Assembly (NCBI RefSeq): GCF_014633365.1
Contig: NC_068349.1
Location: 28,968,753 to 29,032,752 of the forward strand
Origin: Diospyros lotus
Lineage: Eukaryota; Streptophyta; Magnoliopsida; Ericales; Ebenaceae
Direction of reading: 5' to 3'
DNA length: 64,000 nt
The translations under genes were made by a program, and so were the position numbers. The notes under the pieces were generated by a model, which worked only from the letters and a program-made list of their open reading frames with translations, was not told the DNA's origin and did not search any database. Below are positions 45,901 to 58,427 of this stretch, piece after piece. The first letter of the stretch is position 1, and each line of letters starts with the position of its first letter.

Positions 45901-46501
45901 TGTGTCAAATATAGCAATTTGGTTAGCTTTTAATGGATGCAGGGTTATTAATTTAGGCTATGCATCTCTGGAGAGTTGACTTCCCTGTGAAATGAGTTGA
46001 CTCCCGAAAGCACACACTAGACTCTGCATGCAAGTAGCTTCAGTCGACTCTCCTGAAGGTGAAGTCAACTCCCATTAACTGTAAAGCCTATATAACATGC
46101 TCTACATGCCAAGATGTTGTTGGTTGTGTGGTTATTCGCATCGGATAATGACTCAGGGTGTTAAGTATGTGTGTGTGAATGACCAGTTGTATTATTTGAC
46201 ATATGAGTGGTTAAAAGTTTTTCAAAATTGTTTTGAAGCAACGAAATGAATGTATGTTTAGGGTGAAAATTCGCTTGATGTGAATGACTGAATATTATAA
46301 GAGCTTCGTATTGATTTAGTCAATATGTAATAATTTATTAATTCGGTTATGTACTGAGGCATAAGTCTCGAGTAACTTCTTCTAGTCTTTGTTTTACGAA
46401 TGTTGTAAATGAAGACGACGTCAAGGAGTTGATGGTGAAGACATCAAGGTGTTGATGGTTCCTCATGAAAGAAGAGGTGAAGACAAACAGTTCGTCATAT
46501 C
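42950..46501 (+). mobile_element. Old copia-like LTR/leader remnant
   Basis: Sequence of the style of copia LTR and leader (GATTCTCTAGTGATAGGA, scattered GTCGACTCC-type motifs at 45490 and 45971-46070) surrounds a solo LTR and leads to copia LTR C. The leader appears to resume after LTR C and run into the gag at 61570. The boundaries are not visible, and no coding is found. Confidence 0.5.
43643..45127 (+). mobile_element. Solo copia LTR (SIRE/Maximus-like, 1485 bp)
   Basis: Starts TGTTGAGCCAAG and ends GGGACCAACA, flanked by the TSD AGGTG (43638-43642 and 45128-45132). Between 44215 and 44410 there is a cluster of at least eight AGTCGACT-like motifs. The run of C near 45088 followed by TCTTGAGTGG is typical of this LTR group. 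The orientation is taken from TG...CA and this layout. No internal genes remain. Confidence 0.88.
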
Positions 46502-46833
46502 AAATGTGTTAGTGTAGGTGCTCTAGACCCAATCAGATTGGGCATGTTGTACACTGACAATTGTAATCATGTTATTATTTGAATAAGGAGTTATTCAAAT
46601 TCACAAGAAGTCATTCTATTAGTTTCTTGTTATTATTGTAATAACCGAATGAAACTAGATAGAAGTCCATATGATGTATACTGTGAATAATCTATAAAGA
46701 TGTGAGATGATGCATCACAGTTTATAGACATCATTAAACGTCCCAAGTCGTAGCAATGTCAAGAATGGACATTGACAATTGCGGTAAGACTTGTATGTGC
46801 TATGTTTTCGCTATGTGATAGCAATGGGGGTCT

Positions 46834-49563
46834 TGTAACGACCCGCTCCCACTTACGGGTGCCACTGGTAAATAATCGACCAGATTACTCACCTATCAAA
46901 TCACAACTGAAGGGTTGGACTATGTTTCAAGAGAAACGCCCTAGGTGGGAACTAGGCTTCGTCCTTCCCTTTGCTCCACTCAGGAATCGGTCCTAACTCA
47001 ATCAAGAAGACACAGCGGACTGAGACCCGAAACCCGAGCGAGCTTCACCTCTCTTCAGCTCGCCCCATAGCAAGCCAGAGGTGACCCAGGCACAAAGCTA
47101 GCATACAAACACTTCGCTGAGTATTGGAGATTTATGAGAACGTACCTCGCTGAACTTTACTCGTTCGGAAACTCGGCTTCTCCAACTAAGCCATATTCAA
47201 TGAATAATCTCACAATCATTTATCAGAGAATAATGATTACAATAATTAAACACATCTAGTGCTCAATAGCGCTTACAATCAATCACATAAATACATGAAT
47301 GAAAATAACGGAGAGTACACTACAACACATCTCAGGCAACAAGCTAATCGCCACAACAGTCTCCCGGCACCATCCCTGCTTGCATCTGGACTTGCATCAT
47401 CTACACATGAGGTAAACCTCATGAGTCATAAAGACTCAGTAAGGGTGCAATGCATGTAAATATGAATATAATCATGTTTATGTATGCCAATGCATGCAAA
47501 TGAGGCTAGGCTCACACATCCTCACAACCCACTAAGGTTTGAGGTATCAACCTATCAACCCCCACCACTAGTCCTCCATATGGCCACAGGTCCACTAGTT
47601 CTTGCATCACACAAGATATAACCACTACATGCCAATGCAACATAAAAACATTATCAAACACATTTACCGACTTGCAAGGCCACCTCCACATGGGGCCGTC
47701 CCTTACCTGGCTCGAAGCCTCAACTCCGCCTCGGCACGAACTCCAGCCCGAACCTCTAGTTCCTCTAGGATCACCGCCTCCCCGGTCAAACCTAGATGCA
47801 AATACACACAAACCCAACTCTGTCAACATCCGACATTAAACCAATGCCCTCAACTTCGCCACAACACCATCAAAACATCCATCAACAATAACCACGGCAA
47901 AAACCAGCCACCAACAGCTTTTCTAACAACCCCAACATAGGGTTTAATCCAACCAATACTACACCATTTAATATCTCACATAAAGGAAATATTCTGAAGA
48001 GAATTTATTTAATTACCTCGACTCATTTGGAGAGAATTTCGAGAATGCCCACATTGACGTTGCCTCCCGAGCTTCCATTTGCGCCCAAAATCTCATTTTC
48101 GAGCTTCTGACAAGCTCCTCAAGCCCCAAAATAATTTCCAGACTTTTCTCCCACTTTCTGGATTTTTTTCTCTTATTTTTCCCTTTTTCCCATATTTTCT
48201 TTCATTTTCTTTTCTTATTTTCTTTTTCTTCTTTATTTTTTTATTTCTTTTCTTCCTTGTTTCTTTCTCCCGCGCGCAGCCACTATTCACGCTTCTTCTT
48301 CCTTGCGCGGCCGACCTGCACACGCCCAACCGCTGGCAGCCACCGCTTGCCTGCTGCTATCGCTGGCCGCCACTCGCGGCCTCAGCCGCCTCCGCCAGCA
48401 CCCGCAGATGCGAGCTGCCACCATCGCGAGCCACCGCCCTGCGCGCTGGACCTCCAGCGTTCTGCCATAGCCGCCGCTGCCAGCTTTTCCAGTGCCTTCG
48501 GTCGATGCCGCCGCCACCTCTACCATCGGAGCAACCAACCACGACCGCTTCCAGCTTCGGCCGCACGCTGCCTCTAGCTTTGCTCGGCCTCACTCGTTAC
48601 TGCCTTCATCTGCAACCCATCGGCAATAGCAGCTTCCGCTGTTGGCCGCTGCAACTGGCCGCCACCGCGGCCTTCGACGTTGTCTCCACCATCATCGGCT
48701 TCCTCTATGGCCGCTGATCACCACGGCCACCACGCGAGCCGCCGCTGCCATCGGCCACCCCTCCGAGCACCAGCCTCGCGGCCATGGCTGCCACCATCAC
48801 TCTCTCGATCTCTCTCTCCCTCTCATGCTCTCACTCTCTCTCTCTTGCAAGCTTTCTCTCAATCTCTCTCGCTTGCAATCGCACGAAGGCTCTCGGCCCT
48901 CACTCTTTCTCTCCTATTTGATTTCAAATTTTTGAAATGGCAGCCGCCCGCGACTTTGCCCATATATACACCCATGCCTATATATATAATTACATATATA
49001 AAGCTTTTAATCCCCCTATTTTATCATTAATCCCACTTAAAGAATTTTAATTACACTTGAGACTTTTAATAATAACACTTTGACCCTCCAAGGCTTAATT
49101 AAATTATCATCAAGCCACACCACATCTCGATTTATCAAAAATTAATAGCCGACCGCTACTTGGGAATACCGACCTCGTCCCTGCGCCTGCACGGGACCCT
49201 TATTCGACCCGAAAACACTTAAGGGTTGCTTTACTCAGAAAACCGAACCACCCCTAGGGTCCCCTCAGCTTCCAGGAGGTCCCCTCCGACTATTCGGTAT
49301 TGGCATCCACTCGGGCTTATACAAAATTTATTCCGAAAATTATTCTCGGTCGGACCGCTTCCAGCGTCATTAATCTCATCTCGAGACACTCACCACTCTC
49401 TTGCCCTCTTCCTTGGACATCCAAGTCCCGAGACACTCCCAGCCGTCAATTTGGCAATTTTATTAATTAATTGCTCGAAATTTATTTTTGGCCTTCTTGG
49501 ACCACCCGAGGTCCTAATCAAAATTTATTTATTTTCCAATACCATGTAATACCGGGTATTACA
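46834..49563 (-). repeat. 3' LTR of the LARD-like element (2730 bp)
   Basis: Starts TGTAACGACCCGC and ends GGGTATTACA. In transcribed (minus) order it holds a TATA-like run at 48978-48989, GA-rich sequence (CT repeats on the plus strand, 48795-48885), a 500-bp GC-rich zone (48270-48780), a purine-rich run (48130-48270 as pyrimidines on plus) and the U5 core at 46940-46957. Long open frames in the GC-rich zone occur on both strands and are composition effects. Confidence 0.94.
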
Positions 49564-49580
49564 TTCCACCCTCCTTAAAG
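49564..49580 (-). promoter_or_regulatory. Polypurine tract of the LARD-like element
   Basis: CTTTAAGGAGGGTGGAA on the minus strand, directly before the 3' LTR. The following bases (AATTTCGTCCTCGAAATT on plus) match those beside the tract of chromovirus 1. Confidence 0.85.
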
Positions 49581-52500
49581 AATTTCGTCCTCGAAATTTA
49601 CTTTGCCTTAATCTCTTGCCCAAGACGTTTACACTCTCAGGCTACTCTCCGAATCTCCTGCGCGAGAATCTCGTAGCCGCACCATTTTTCAGCTTTTACC
49701 TCAGGTTATTCCCACCTCAAGGTTTCACTTAAGCATTCGGTCCTCCGCATCTCGAGGACATTCACCAACCAGATACCGCTTTGGCTTCTCGCCAAATCGT
49801 ACCACTGGTCGCTGGTCATGCTTACCACAACGATATCCGTCTCCTGATGGATTTTCTCCACCTCGAAGCATCGCTTTTGCATTTTTACTTCCCATTTTCC
49901 CATCGATCAAAATAGACACTTGTGAACATTGCATCACCGATCAGTCTACAACGATTTTACGCCGATCCCACGCAGCAACGTTTCCCATTGCCAATCACAC
50001 ATGGCCACGATTTTACGCTAGTCCAACCAGCAACGTTTTAGCATTGACCATCAGCCGCAATGTCACTTCTAGTGCCAATAAGACACTCTAGCACCTATGT
50101 CACCATGGCATACCGCCATTAATCATAAGCATGCACAGCTTGAGTTGATCCTCATGGCAACTTCTCATTACCGATCAACTAACCATGCTAGCACTACATG
50201 GGAAGCAACCATTTGGCTCACCCAGCCAATTTCGACCATTTCATACATGGTCTATTACCTTGACCAGCCGACCCTCATTTATCGATACGATTACGCAAAA
50301 TCGATATACCTAACACCATGTCAGGTAATTTCACATTTCAACCATACGTGCATTACCCGGGTCCAACTCAAGCTTGGCGATGCACGCATTATTTCAATCT
50401 CACCTCGAGCTTAATCATGTTCGGGCCACAATCTTCTCCCAACCAGGAGTTCTTCATATAAGCACGCGGAGGTACCTTGGCCTTCCTTACTGGCTGATAT
50501 CACGCACTAGTAGGGGTCTCATACCCATACCAGGGAACTCTTCATTGAGTAACCCATTTTTCATTCTTCACCCAATTCAGCTTTCATAATCATGCCCCAT
50601 GCTAGGTCTTACCTTGGCTATTAAACCCTACAGTGAGTCAAGGATCCTACCATTGCGCTTAAGGTCGCAGAACCATTAATTGGCCCTCGTCATCACCCAC
50701 GGTGCGTGGCACAAGTGAATGGCTTATTACCGTCTGCACAATCACTTAATGCATCGCACCAGTAGGATGACTCGTGCCTTTGGTCCGCACCATAACAAGC
50801 TATTATGGTTACACCCTCACTCTTGTAGCGGTCTTCTAGCCAAATTTACTCGCCTAGCTTCACTTTCGTTAGGACTTTTTAAATCTCACATTCTCAACAA
50901 AGCCTCTTACTCTTTAAGCACGGAACTTTCCGGCAATCCCAAAATCAGGTTCATTCTCAATTTGCGATAAACACCTGATTTAAACCATGCATAATGGTTT
51001 CCTTTGTCCTACTCGGCAAGGACAACACCATGACAGCAATGAATTCTCTGACAGCGACAATGACACCACCACATCATCTCAAAAGACTCGCTGCGCCTTG
51101 AATCTTACTGTTCATCACAACCAGCACGACCCCACCCTTTGGCCACCTTCATCATATCACTTTGCTATGCTTATTACAGCTAGCTAATTCCCTGAGAGAC
51201 TTTGGCTTCTCCCGGACATCTTACACACTTTGCTACAACCAGGTCACATCACTCAGTGAGCGACCACATTAGCCCTAATGCCATCATCATCAGCTAAGAC
51301 GACCTCTTGCCATCGCTTAGCGCCACATCCAACCGCAACTGCGACTCAGGGAGCCACCTATGCCACTGACCGACCACTCTCTCAACGCCCCACGACCTTG
51401 ACCAGCCGCTGCACTACTGTTGCCACTATCAACGGTCGGCGTCTCCGGTCGCCATCGACTACCCTCAGCCTGTTACTAATCAGCTCCACTAGCTGATTTC
51501 CTTTCACAATCGTTAACCTTTAGCCACGAGGTTAAATCTCATTAATTGCCCAAACTCCAAGGCATCCCTCTAGCTATATTACTCTCAGCTTTCAGGTGAT
51601 TTCATCACCTCCACATCATTCCTGGGAACCAATCTCGTCCCCTAAGCTCTTCCTTCGAGCTCTCGTCACCCATTGGCGACATCTTAAATTCGCCTTCACC
51701 TTCCATCTAATCAACTCGACTAGCTTTAACCGGATCGCACGGCTCATAACCAACACAACTTTTCTCCAGGTACTACTCTTGCACTCATTAACTATGACTT
51801 CAATTTAAAGTCCACCCACTAGAAATCACCCTTGCCAATCTTGTGGAACTCACACTTCCACTCAATGCCATAGGACTCATCTTCCTACTCAGGCACTTGC
51901 CATCACGCTGGCTCTCCCCTAGTGATCTATCCAGTTAGAGTGGTAGTGCCTTAGGAGGTCCATTAAGTGTTGTTGCCCTATGCTCAACTTTTCTTGGGAG
52001 AACATTTCAAGTTCTACCTAGGCCACATTTCAACACTACCCTCTATAACTCTCGCTACGGAGCAGCATTCCTTCAAGCGGCACAACTTTGCCTTGACCAA
52101 CCATCTTTTATCACGTTGGATCTCTTTCTCAAAATTCGCCTGGTCTAACCACCAGGACCCACTGAATCTTTTTGTACACGGTCAATCAATAAGGCTTTTC
52201 ATCACAGTCCTCGAGCCTCACGCTCCTATCATTGCCATCAGGTGCCACCACCTGGAAACCGATCCTGTGTCATCAACTAGAAATCCATCTAGTGCTACAT
52301 GAGGATAATTCCTCATTTTCGCGTCGACACATCAGGACTAACTTTAGACTGTGCAATCACGAGCCTTCATGGATTTCAAACCGTGCCTTATCCACTTGTT
52401 CAGCCTGCCACAACTCACATCACAGGATTAGAGATCCGCCTACTTGAAACTTCTGCACGGTTCAGTAGTCCCATCTCATGGTTAGCTTCCAACTCGTAAG

Positions 52501-55473
52501 TCTCGCCCTCCACGGCACTTACGTAACATCCTAGAGCCATTTACTGACTCCACCAATCGACCCATCTTCTTGCATCATCACAAGGTTGCATTGGGTCATC
52601 ATCTCAATTTATTCGATCAACTTCGATCAAATTCAACCCCAACTGCGTTAGCATCCTTTAACAAGGAGCATTGCCACGCATCCCATTTTCATACCACAGG
52701 ATATCACCCACTCGATTCATAAACCTTCTTGCTGCCAAGACTAAAAAAGGCACTACCATGATTTTTCAACCCTTACGGAATTTAGGTCTGGCTCAGACAT
52801 AACCTACCGCATACCCCAAGTCTTCGGCGTCTAACCGTCTCCACCGTAGACAAGTTACTCCACATAGAGGGTTGCAGTCCCTCCTGTGAACTAACCGTCT
52901 ATATCCAGTGGTCCTTAGCATTAGACCCGTCAACCGTAGGCATCAACTGTAGCGTTATTTCCACGCTAGACCTGTTTCTTTTCCACGGGTTTCTTTCTCA
53001 AACATCTCGAAACGCTACAACACCCAAATATTCGCCAAACCACTTCGACACTACTTATCGAAATAAAGGGCTTAACCCCTGACTCGGGTGCAACGCCCTA
53101 ACCGCTCTTATTACTACCAGCCGAGTTATGGAACTGGCCACAACTTTCGTCACTTCTATCGCGCATCTTATAAATCTTTAGCCCCTGACCATCTGCATAA
53201 TCACTGTGTTGCCCTGTGCTTTAGGCGAGCCAACACCTAGTCACCATCATCGTGTCACTCTCATACACTAGCCCAACACTGGTTCCCCATCGTATTGCCC
53301 TGTGCTTCGGAGAGTCAACACCTAATCATTATTACCGTGTTGCTCCCATACACTGGCCCAACCACAGTTTCCAACAGCATGGTTCAGGCCCATCACTGAT
53401 TTGCTTCGCACCCGTAGCTTCGCCCTACCAAGCTTCCTACTCGGCAACTAAACCATCAGAACGTTTTTGCGTTCCACGATTTCTCCCTAGGACTACTCTA
53501 GATGTCCTATCCCTTGCAGGAGACTATCGATCTCACCTGGCTAACTCTCTTAAGGTACTGCTCTAGGTTTTCGACATCTGGTTGTCACCTGCAGTTCACT
53601 AAATTGCTTAGGCCCATGGGCCACTTGCCCTCAACGCGAGCCAACTCATTAATCCTCTGCCACACGGTCCATAGCATCAGATCCGTCACATCGAGCCTTG
53701 CACCCATAGCATCAAAGCTGCTGAAAGCCTTCCCGAACTACGATGGTTCCACCACAATCTTACCCAAGCCATCTTACTTGGTTATCCTTGCCTTAATAAC
53801 CTCAAGTTCATACCCTGAGCCTTGCTCCTTAAGACTCTACATCTCTTACCTCTTAAGAGACTCTCAAACTACAACCAACATGCTGAGCCTATCTCAAGCT
53901 CCGGTACCCATAACCATCGAGCACCTACTATTACCCTCTAGGTAAATTGAGACCTCTCGTCTCTTCTTGCACACCCTTAGTGCATTCAGTCACGATGCCT
54001 AGCTTGGCCTTCCAGCAGGCCTCTCTCAGGCTCCCATGACTTGGAATTTAAAATTCGAGGCCTCGACATTGCTCACCATGCCCCTGCCCACTTGGCATCC
54101 GAAGTTGGCATTTCCATTGCGCGCATAGCCTATGGATGTCCTGTTGCCACAATTCACTACCCTCGGCCCACACACCGCTCATACCCTTCATTGGGTGACC
54201 TCCGCGTCTCCCATCAAGGGTCTCGAGACTTAGGCGTCATCACGACCCCAGGCATCATAATGAGGGTCTATCCACCTCTCATCTCCCGACCTTAGGCGTC
54301 CCACTGGACCCCAAGCGTCATAATGAGAGTTTTGATTGGCCCCTCATCTATCGATCACATGAACGGTCACTTGGCCTTACTCAACCAGGACTTCTAACCC
54401 AATGGCTCTCACGCTCATATCAACACATGACCAACTCTTTAATACCCAATTTGGATTCCCCTAGATTCCAGCTCGACTCACTTGGGACTTCTATCTCGTG
54501 CAAACACCCGCTAGGGTCCACTTGCCACATGCCTATCATTCCCAAGGATAGACCTTGTCTCATCAAGAAGCCAACTAGGGTCCACTCATACCCTAGGCAC
54601 ATCCCCTCCGGGATCGCCATAGCGATACAACCACACGGCACCGTATGCATCTCTTGTGCATAACTCACACCCGACTCTCCTCAGGGTCCTTCCTGATTCT
54701 ACTTACGTCATGCCTTCACTGGCCATGACATACAAATGCATTACATGCACACTCCCCATAGAGCCTCACTACAGGCAACCTTACTCCTAGGGGCTCGTCA
54801 CATAACCAGTTGACAACTCATTTCCTTGAGTCTCGAGCTAACTCCCACTATAGCTCACTTTCTCTCAAGCGCTCAAGCCTTATTGCACCACTTCCCAGGG
54901 ACAACTTTATTCCCTAGAACCAGCTCGGCGAATCCCTGACATAGGGATGCTCCACCAATCCCCTCTCGAACTAGTTGTGCTTCGGCTTTGTGTCCTCACA
55001 CGAGCCTCAACACTTCAATCTCAAGGAGTCCCCGTCCTTAAAACATTTCATATCCCCGAGATGCCACATTCGAATTTCCTTGATACCAACACCCACACTT
55101 GGGTTCGGTTCCTCATTACTTGACCTGCATACCTCTCACAGGTATATCATCTCAATCGAGGGTATTTTCTCATCCCCAGAATAGGAATATCCAAACATAC
55201 CATTGCAGGCCTCAATGACTTGACCCAATCCCTTAGGGTCCTCTGTCCACATGTCCAACTTTTAAGGTTATCGGACCAACCTTACATTGAAATCTCAAAA
55301 TTTTAAATCAATTGTTCTCGACCCCAACTCAGCAGTTACGACATTTCGACTTACATTCAATCATGCCAGACATCCTCTATTCCAAAACTCTGGCAATTTC
55401 TCACATTAATCACTTAACCGACCATATTTAACACTTAAGCACGCTAGCCTTCCCCACTCATACAGCTAACCAT
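49581..55473. other. Non-coding interior of the LARD-like element
   Basis: No frame longer than about 150 codons and no retroelement motif on either strand. The plus strand is C-rich and G-poor, so the element's RNA would be G-rich. Local duplications are present: an 86-bp tandem copy (53206 and 53292), a repeat of CGATTTTACGC near 49950 and 50010, and a repeat ending CATAATGAG near 54258 and 54328. The many small open frames are unrelated to known proteins and are left out. Confidence 0.75.
53206..53377. repeat. 86-bp tandem duplication inside the LARD-like interior
   Basis: Two copies start with GTGTTGCCCTGTGCTT and GTATTGCCCTGTGCTT and run in parallel to TTCCCCA and TTTCCAA. They have diverged at perhaps a fifth of positions, so the duplication is much older than this insertion. 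Confidence 0.8.
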
Positions 55474-55485
55474 GCTCTGATACCA
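55474..55485 (-). promoter_or_regulatory. Primer binding site of the LARD-like element
   Basis: TGGTATCAGAGC on the minus strand, two bases from the right LTR, matches initiator tRNA-Met. It is identical in sequence to that of chromovirus 1. Confidence 0.93.
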
Positions 55486-55487
55486 AC

Positions 55488-58220
55488 TGTAACGACCCGC
55501 TCCCACTTACGGGTGCCACTGGTAAATAATCGACCAGATTACTCACCTATCAAATCACAACTGAAGGGTTGGACTATGTTTCAAGAGAAATGCCCTAGGT
55601 GGGAACTAGGCTTCGTCCTTCCCTTTGCTCCACTCAGGAATCGGTCCTAACTCAATCAAGAAGACACAGCGGACTGAGACCCGAAACCCGAGCGAGCTTC
55701 ACCTCTCTTCAGCTCGCCCCATAGCAAGCCAGAGGTGACCCAGGCACAAAGCTAGCATACAAACACTTCGCTGAGTATTGGGGATTTATGAGAACGTACC
55801 TCGCTGAACTTTACTCGTTCGGAAACTCGGCTTCTCCAACTAAGCCATATTCAATGAATAATCTCACAATCATTTATCAGAGAATAATGATTACAATAAT
55901 TAAACACATCTAGTGCTCAATAGCCCTTACAATCAATCACATAAATACATGAATGAAAATAACGGAGAGTACACTACAACACATCTCAGGCAACAAGCTA
56001 ATCGCCACAACAGTCTCCCGACACCATCCCTGCTTGCATCTGGACTTGCATCATCTACACATGAGGTAAACCTCATGAGTCATAAAGACTCAGTAAGGGT
56101 GCAATGCATGTAAATATGAATATAATCATGTTTATGTATGCCAATGCATGCAAATGAGGCTAGGCTCACACATCCTCACAACCCACTAAGGTTTGAGGTA
56201 TCAACCTATCAACCCCCACCACTAGTCCTCCATATGGCCACAGGTCCACTAGTTCTTGCATCACACAAGATATAACCATTACATGCCAATGCAACATAAA
56301 AACATTATCAAACACATTTACCGACTTGCAAGGCCACCTCCACATGGGGCCGTCCCTTACCTGGCTCGAAGCCTCAACTCCGCCTCGGCACGAACTCCAG
56401 CCCGAACCTCTAGTTCCTCTAGGATCACCACCTCCCCGGTCAAACCTAGATGCAAATACACACAAACCCAACTCTGTCAACATCCGACATTAAACCAATG
56501 CGCTCAACTTCGCCACAACACCATCAAAACATCCATCAACAATAACCACGGCAAAAACCAGCCACCAACAGCTTTTCTAACAACCCCAACATAGGGTTTA
56601 ATCCAACCAATACTACACCATTTAATATCTCACATAAAGGAAATATTCTGAAGAGAATTTATTTAATTACCTCGACTCATTTGGAGAGAATTTCGAGAAT
56701 GCCCACATTGACGTTGCCTCCCGAGCTTCCATTTGTTCCCAAAATCTCATTTTCGAGCTTCTGACAAGCTCCTCAAGCCCCAAAATAATTTCCAGAATTT
56801 TCTCCCACTTTCTGGATTTTTTTCTCTTATTTTTCCCTTTTTCCCATATTTTCTTTCATTTTCTTTTCTTATTTTTCTTTTTCTTCTTTATTTTTTTCTT
56901 TCTTTTCTTCCTTGTTTCTTTCTCCCGTGCGCAGCCACTATTCACGCTTCTTCTTCCTTGCGCGGCCGACCTGCGCGCGCCCAACCGCTGGCAGCCACCG
57001 CTTGCCTGCTGCTATCGCTGGCCGCCACTCGCGGCCTCAGCCGCCTCCGCCAGCACCCGCAGACGCGAGCTGCCACCATCGCGAGCCACCGCCCTGCGCG
57101 CTGGACCTCCAGCGTTCTGCCATGGCCGCCGCTGCCAGCTTTTCTAGTGCCTTCGGTCGACGCCGCCGCCACCTCTACCATCGGAGCAACCAACCACGAC
57201 CGCTTCCAGCTTCGGCCGCACGCTGCCTCTAGCTTTGCTCGGCCTCACTCGTTGCTGCCTTCATCTGCAACCCATCGGCAATGACAGCTTCCGCTGTTGG
57301 CCGCTGCAACTGGCCGCCACCGCGGCCTTCGACGTTGTCTCCACCATCATCAGCTTCCTCTATGGCCGCTGATCACCACGGCCACCACGCGAGCCGCCGC
57401 TGCCATCGGTCACCCCTCCGAGCACCAGCCTCGCGGCCATGGCTGCCACCATCACTCTCTCGATCTCTCTCTCCCTCTTATGCTCTCACTCTCTCTCTCT
57501 TGCAAGCTTTCTCTCAATCTCTCTCGCTTGCAATCGCACGAAGGCTCTCGGCCCTCACTCTTTCTCTCCTATTTGATTTCAAATTTTTGAAATGGCAGCC
57601 GCCCGCGACTTTGCCTATATATACACCCACGCCTATATATATATAATTACATATATAAAGCTTTTAATCCCCCTATTTTATCATTAATCCCACTTAAAGA
57701 ATTTTAATTGCACTTGAGACTTTTAATAATAACACTTTGACCCTCCAAGGCTTAATTAAATTATCATCAAGCCACACCACATCTCGATTTATCAAAAATT
57801 AATAGCCGACCGCTACTTGGGAATACCGACCTCGTCCCTGCGCCTGCACGGGACCCTTATTCGACCCGAAAACACTTAAGGGTTGCTTTACTCAGAAAAC
57901 CGAACCACCCCTAGGGTCCCCTCAGCTTCCAGGAGGTCCCCTCCGACTATTCGGTATTGGCAGCCACTCGGGCTTATACAAAATTTATTCCAAAAATTAT
58001 TCTCGGTCGGACCGCTTCCAGCGTCATTAATCTCATCTCGAGACACTCACCACTCTCTTGCCCTCTTCCCTGGACATCCAAGTCCCGAACCACTCCCAGC
58101 CGTCAATTTGGCAATTTTATTAATTAATTGCTCGAAATTTATTTTTGGCCTTCTTGGACCACCCGAGGTCCTAATCAAAATTTATTTATTTTCCAATACC
58201 ATGTAATATCGGGTATTACA
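55488..58220 (-). repeat. 5' LTR of the LARD-like element (2733 bp)
   Basis: Nearly identical to 46834-49563 from end to end; noted differences are single bases and short indels, such as one base in the pyrimidine run. The U5 core is at 55594-55611. Confidence 0.94.
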
Positions 58221-58427
58221 GGTCTCACACCCATAGGCATGGGGATGCCTAGACAAGTACATAGGTGACCAATGTTGGAGAACGTGTCACTGGACATGAC
58301 TCGCCATGAGAATCCATTTTGGTTAAATGTTGATGGAATTCTCATACGAGATGCGTGTAACTAATCCTTGGACCTGAGGTTGTCACGGTCATCTCATAAG
58401 AAGACCGGTATGCTTTGACATCGTTTC

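Larger units (their letters stand above)
46834..58220 (-). mobile_element. Large non-autonomous LTR retrotransposon (LARD-like)
   Basis: An 11.4-kb element bounded by the TSD GGTCT (46829-46833 and 58221-58225). LTRs of 2730 and 2733 bp differ by a few dozen bases at most on reading, so the insertion is young. The primer site is TGGTATCAGAGC at 55474-55485 and the polypurine tract at 49564, both on the minus strand. The 5.9-kb interior shows none of the gag, protease, RT, RNase H or integrase motifs that are easy to see in the neighbouring older elements. It must have used proteins supplied by others (inference). The shared U5 points to a chromovirus of the 1955-12655 type. Confidence 0.9.

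Noticed and set aside
48079..48717. Long plus-strand frames in the GC-rich zone of the LARD-like LTR (also 56733-57284)
   Set aside because: Open frames occur on both strands at once, are proline, serine and alanine repeats dictated by composition, and differ by frameshifts between the two LTR copies.
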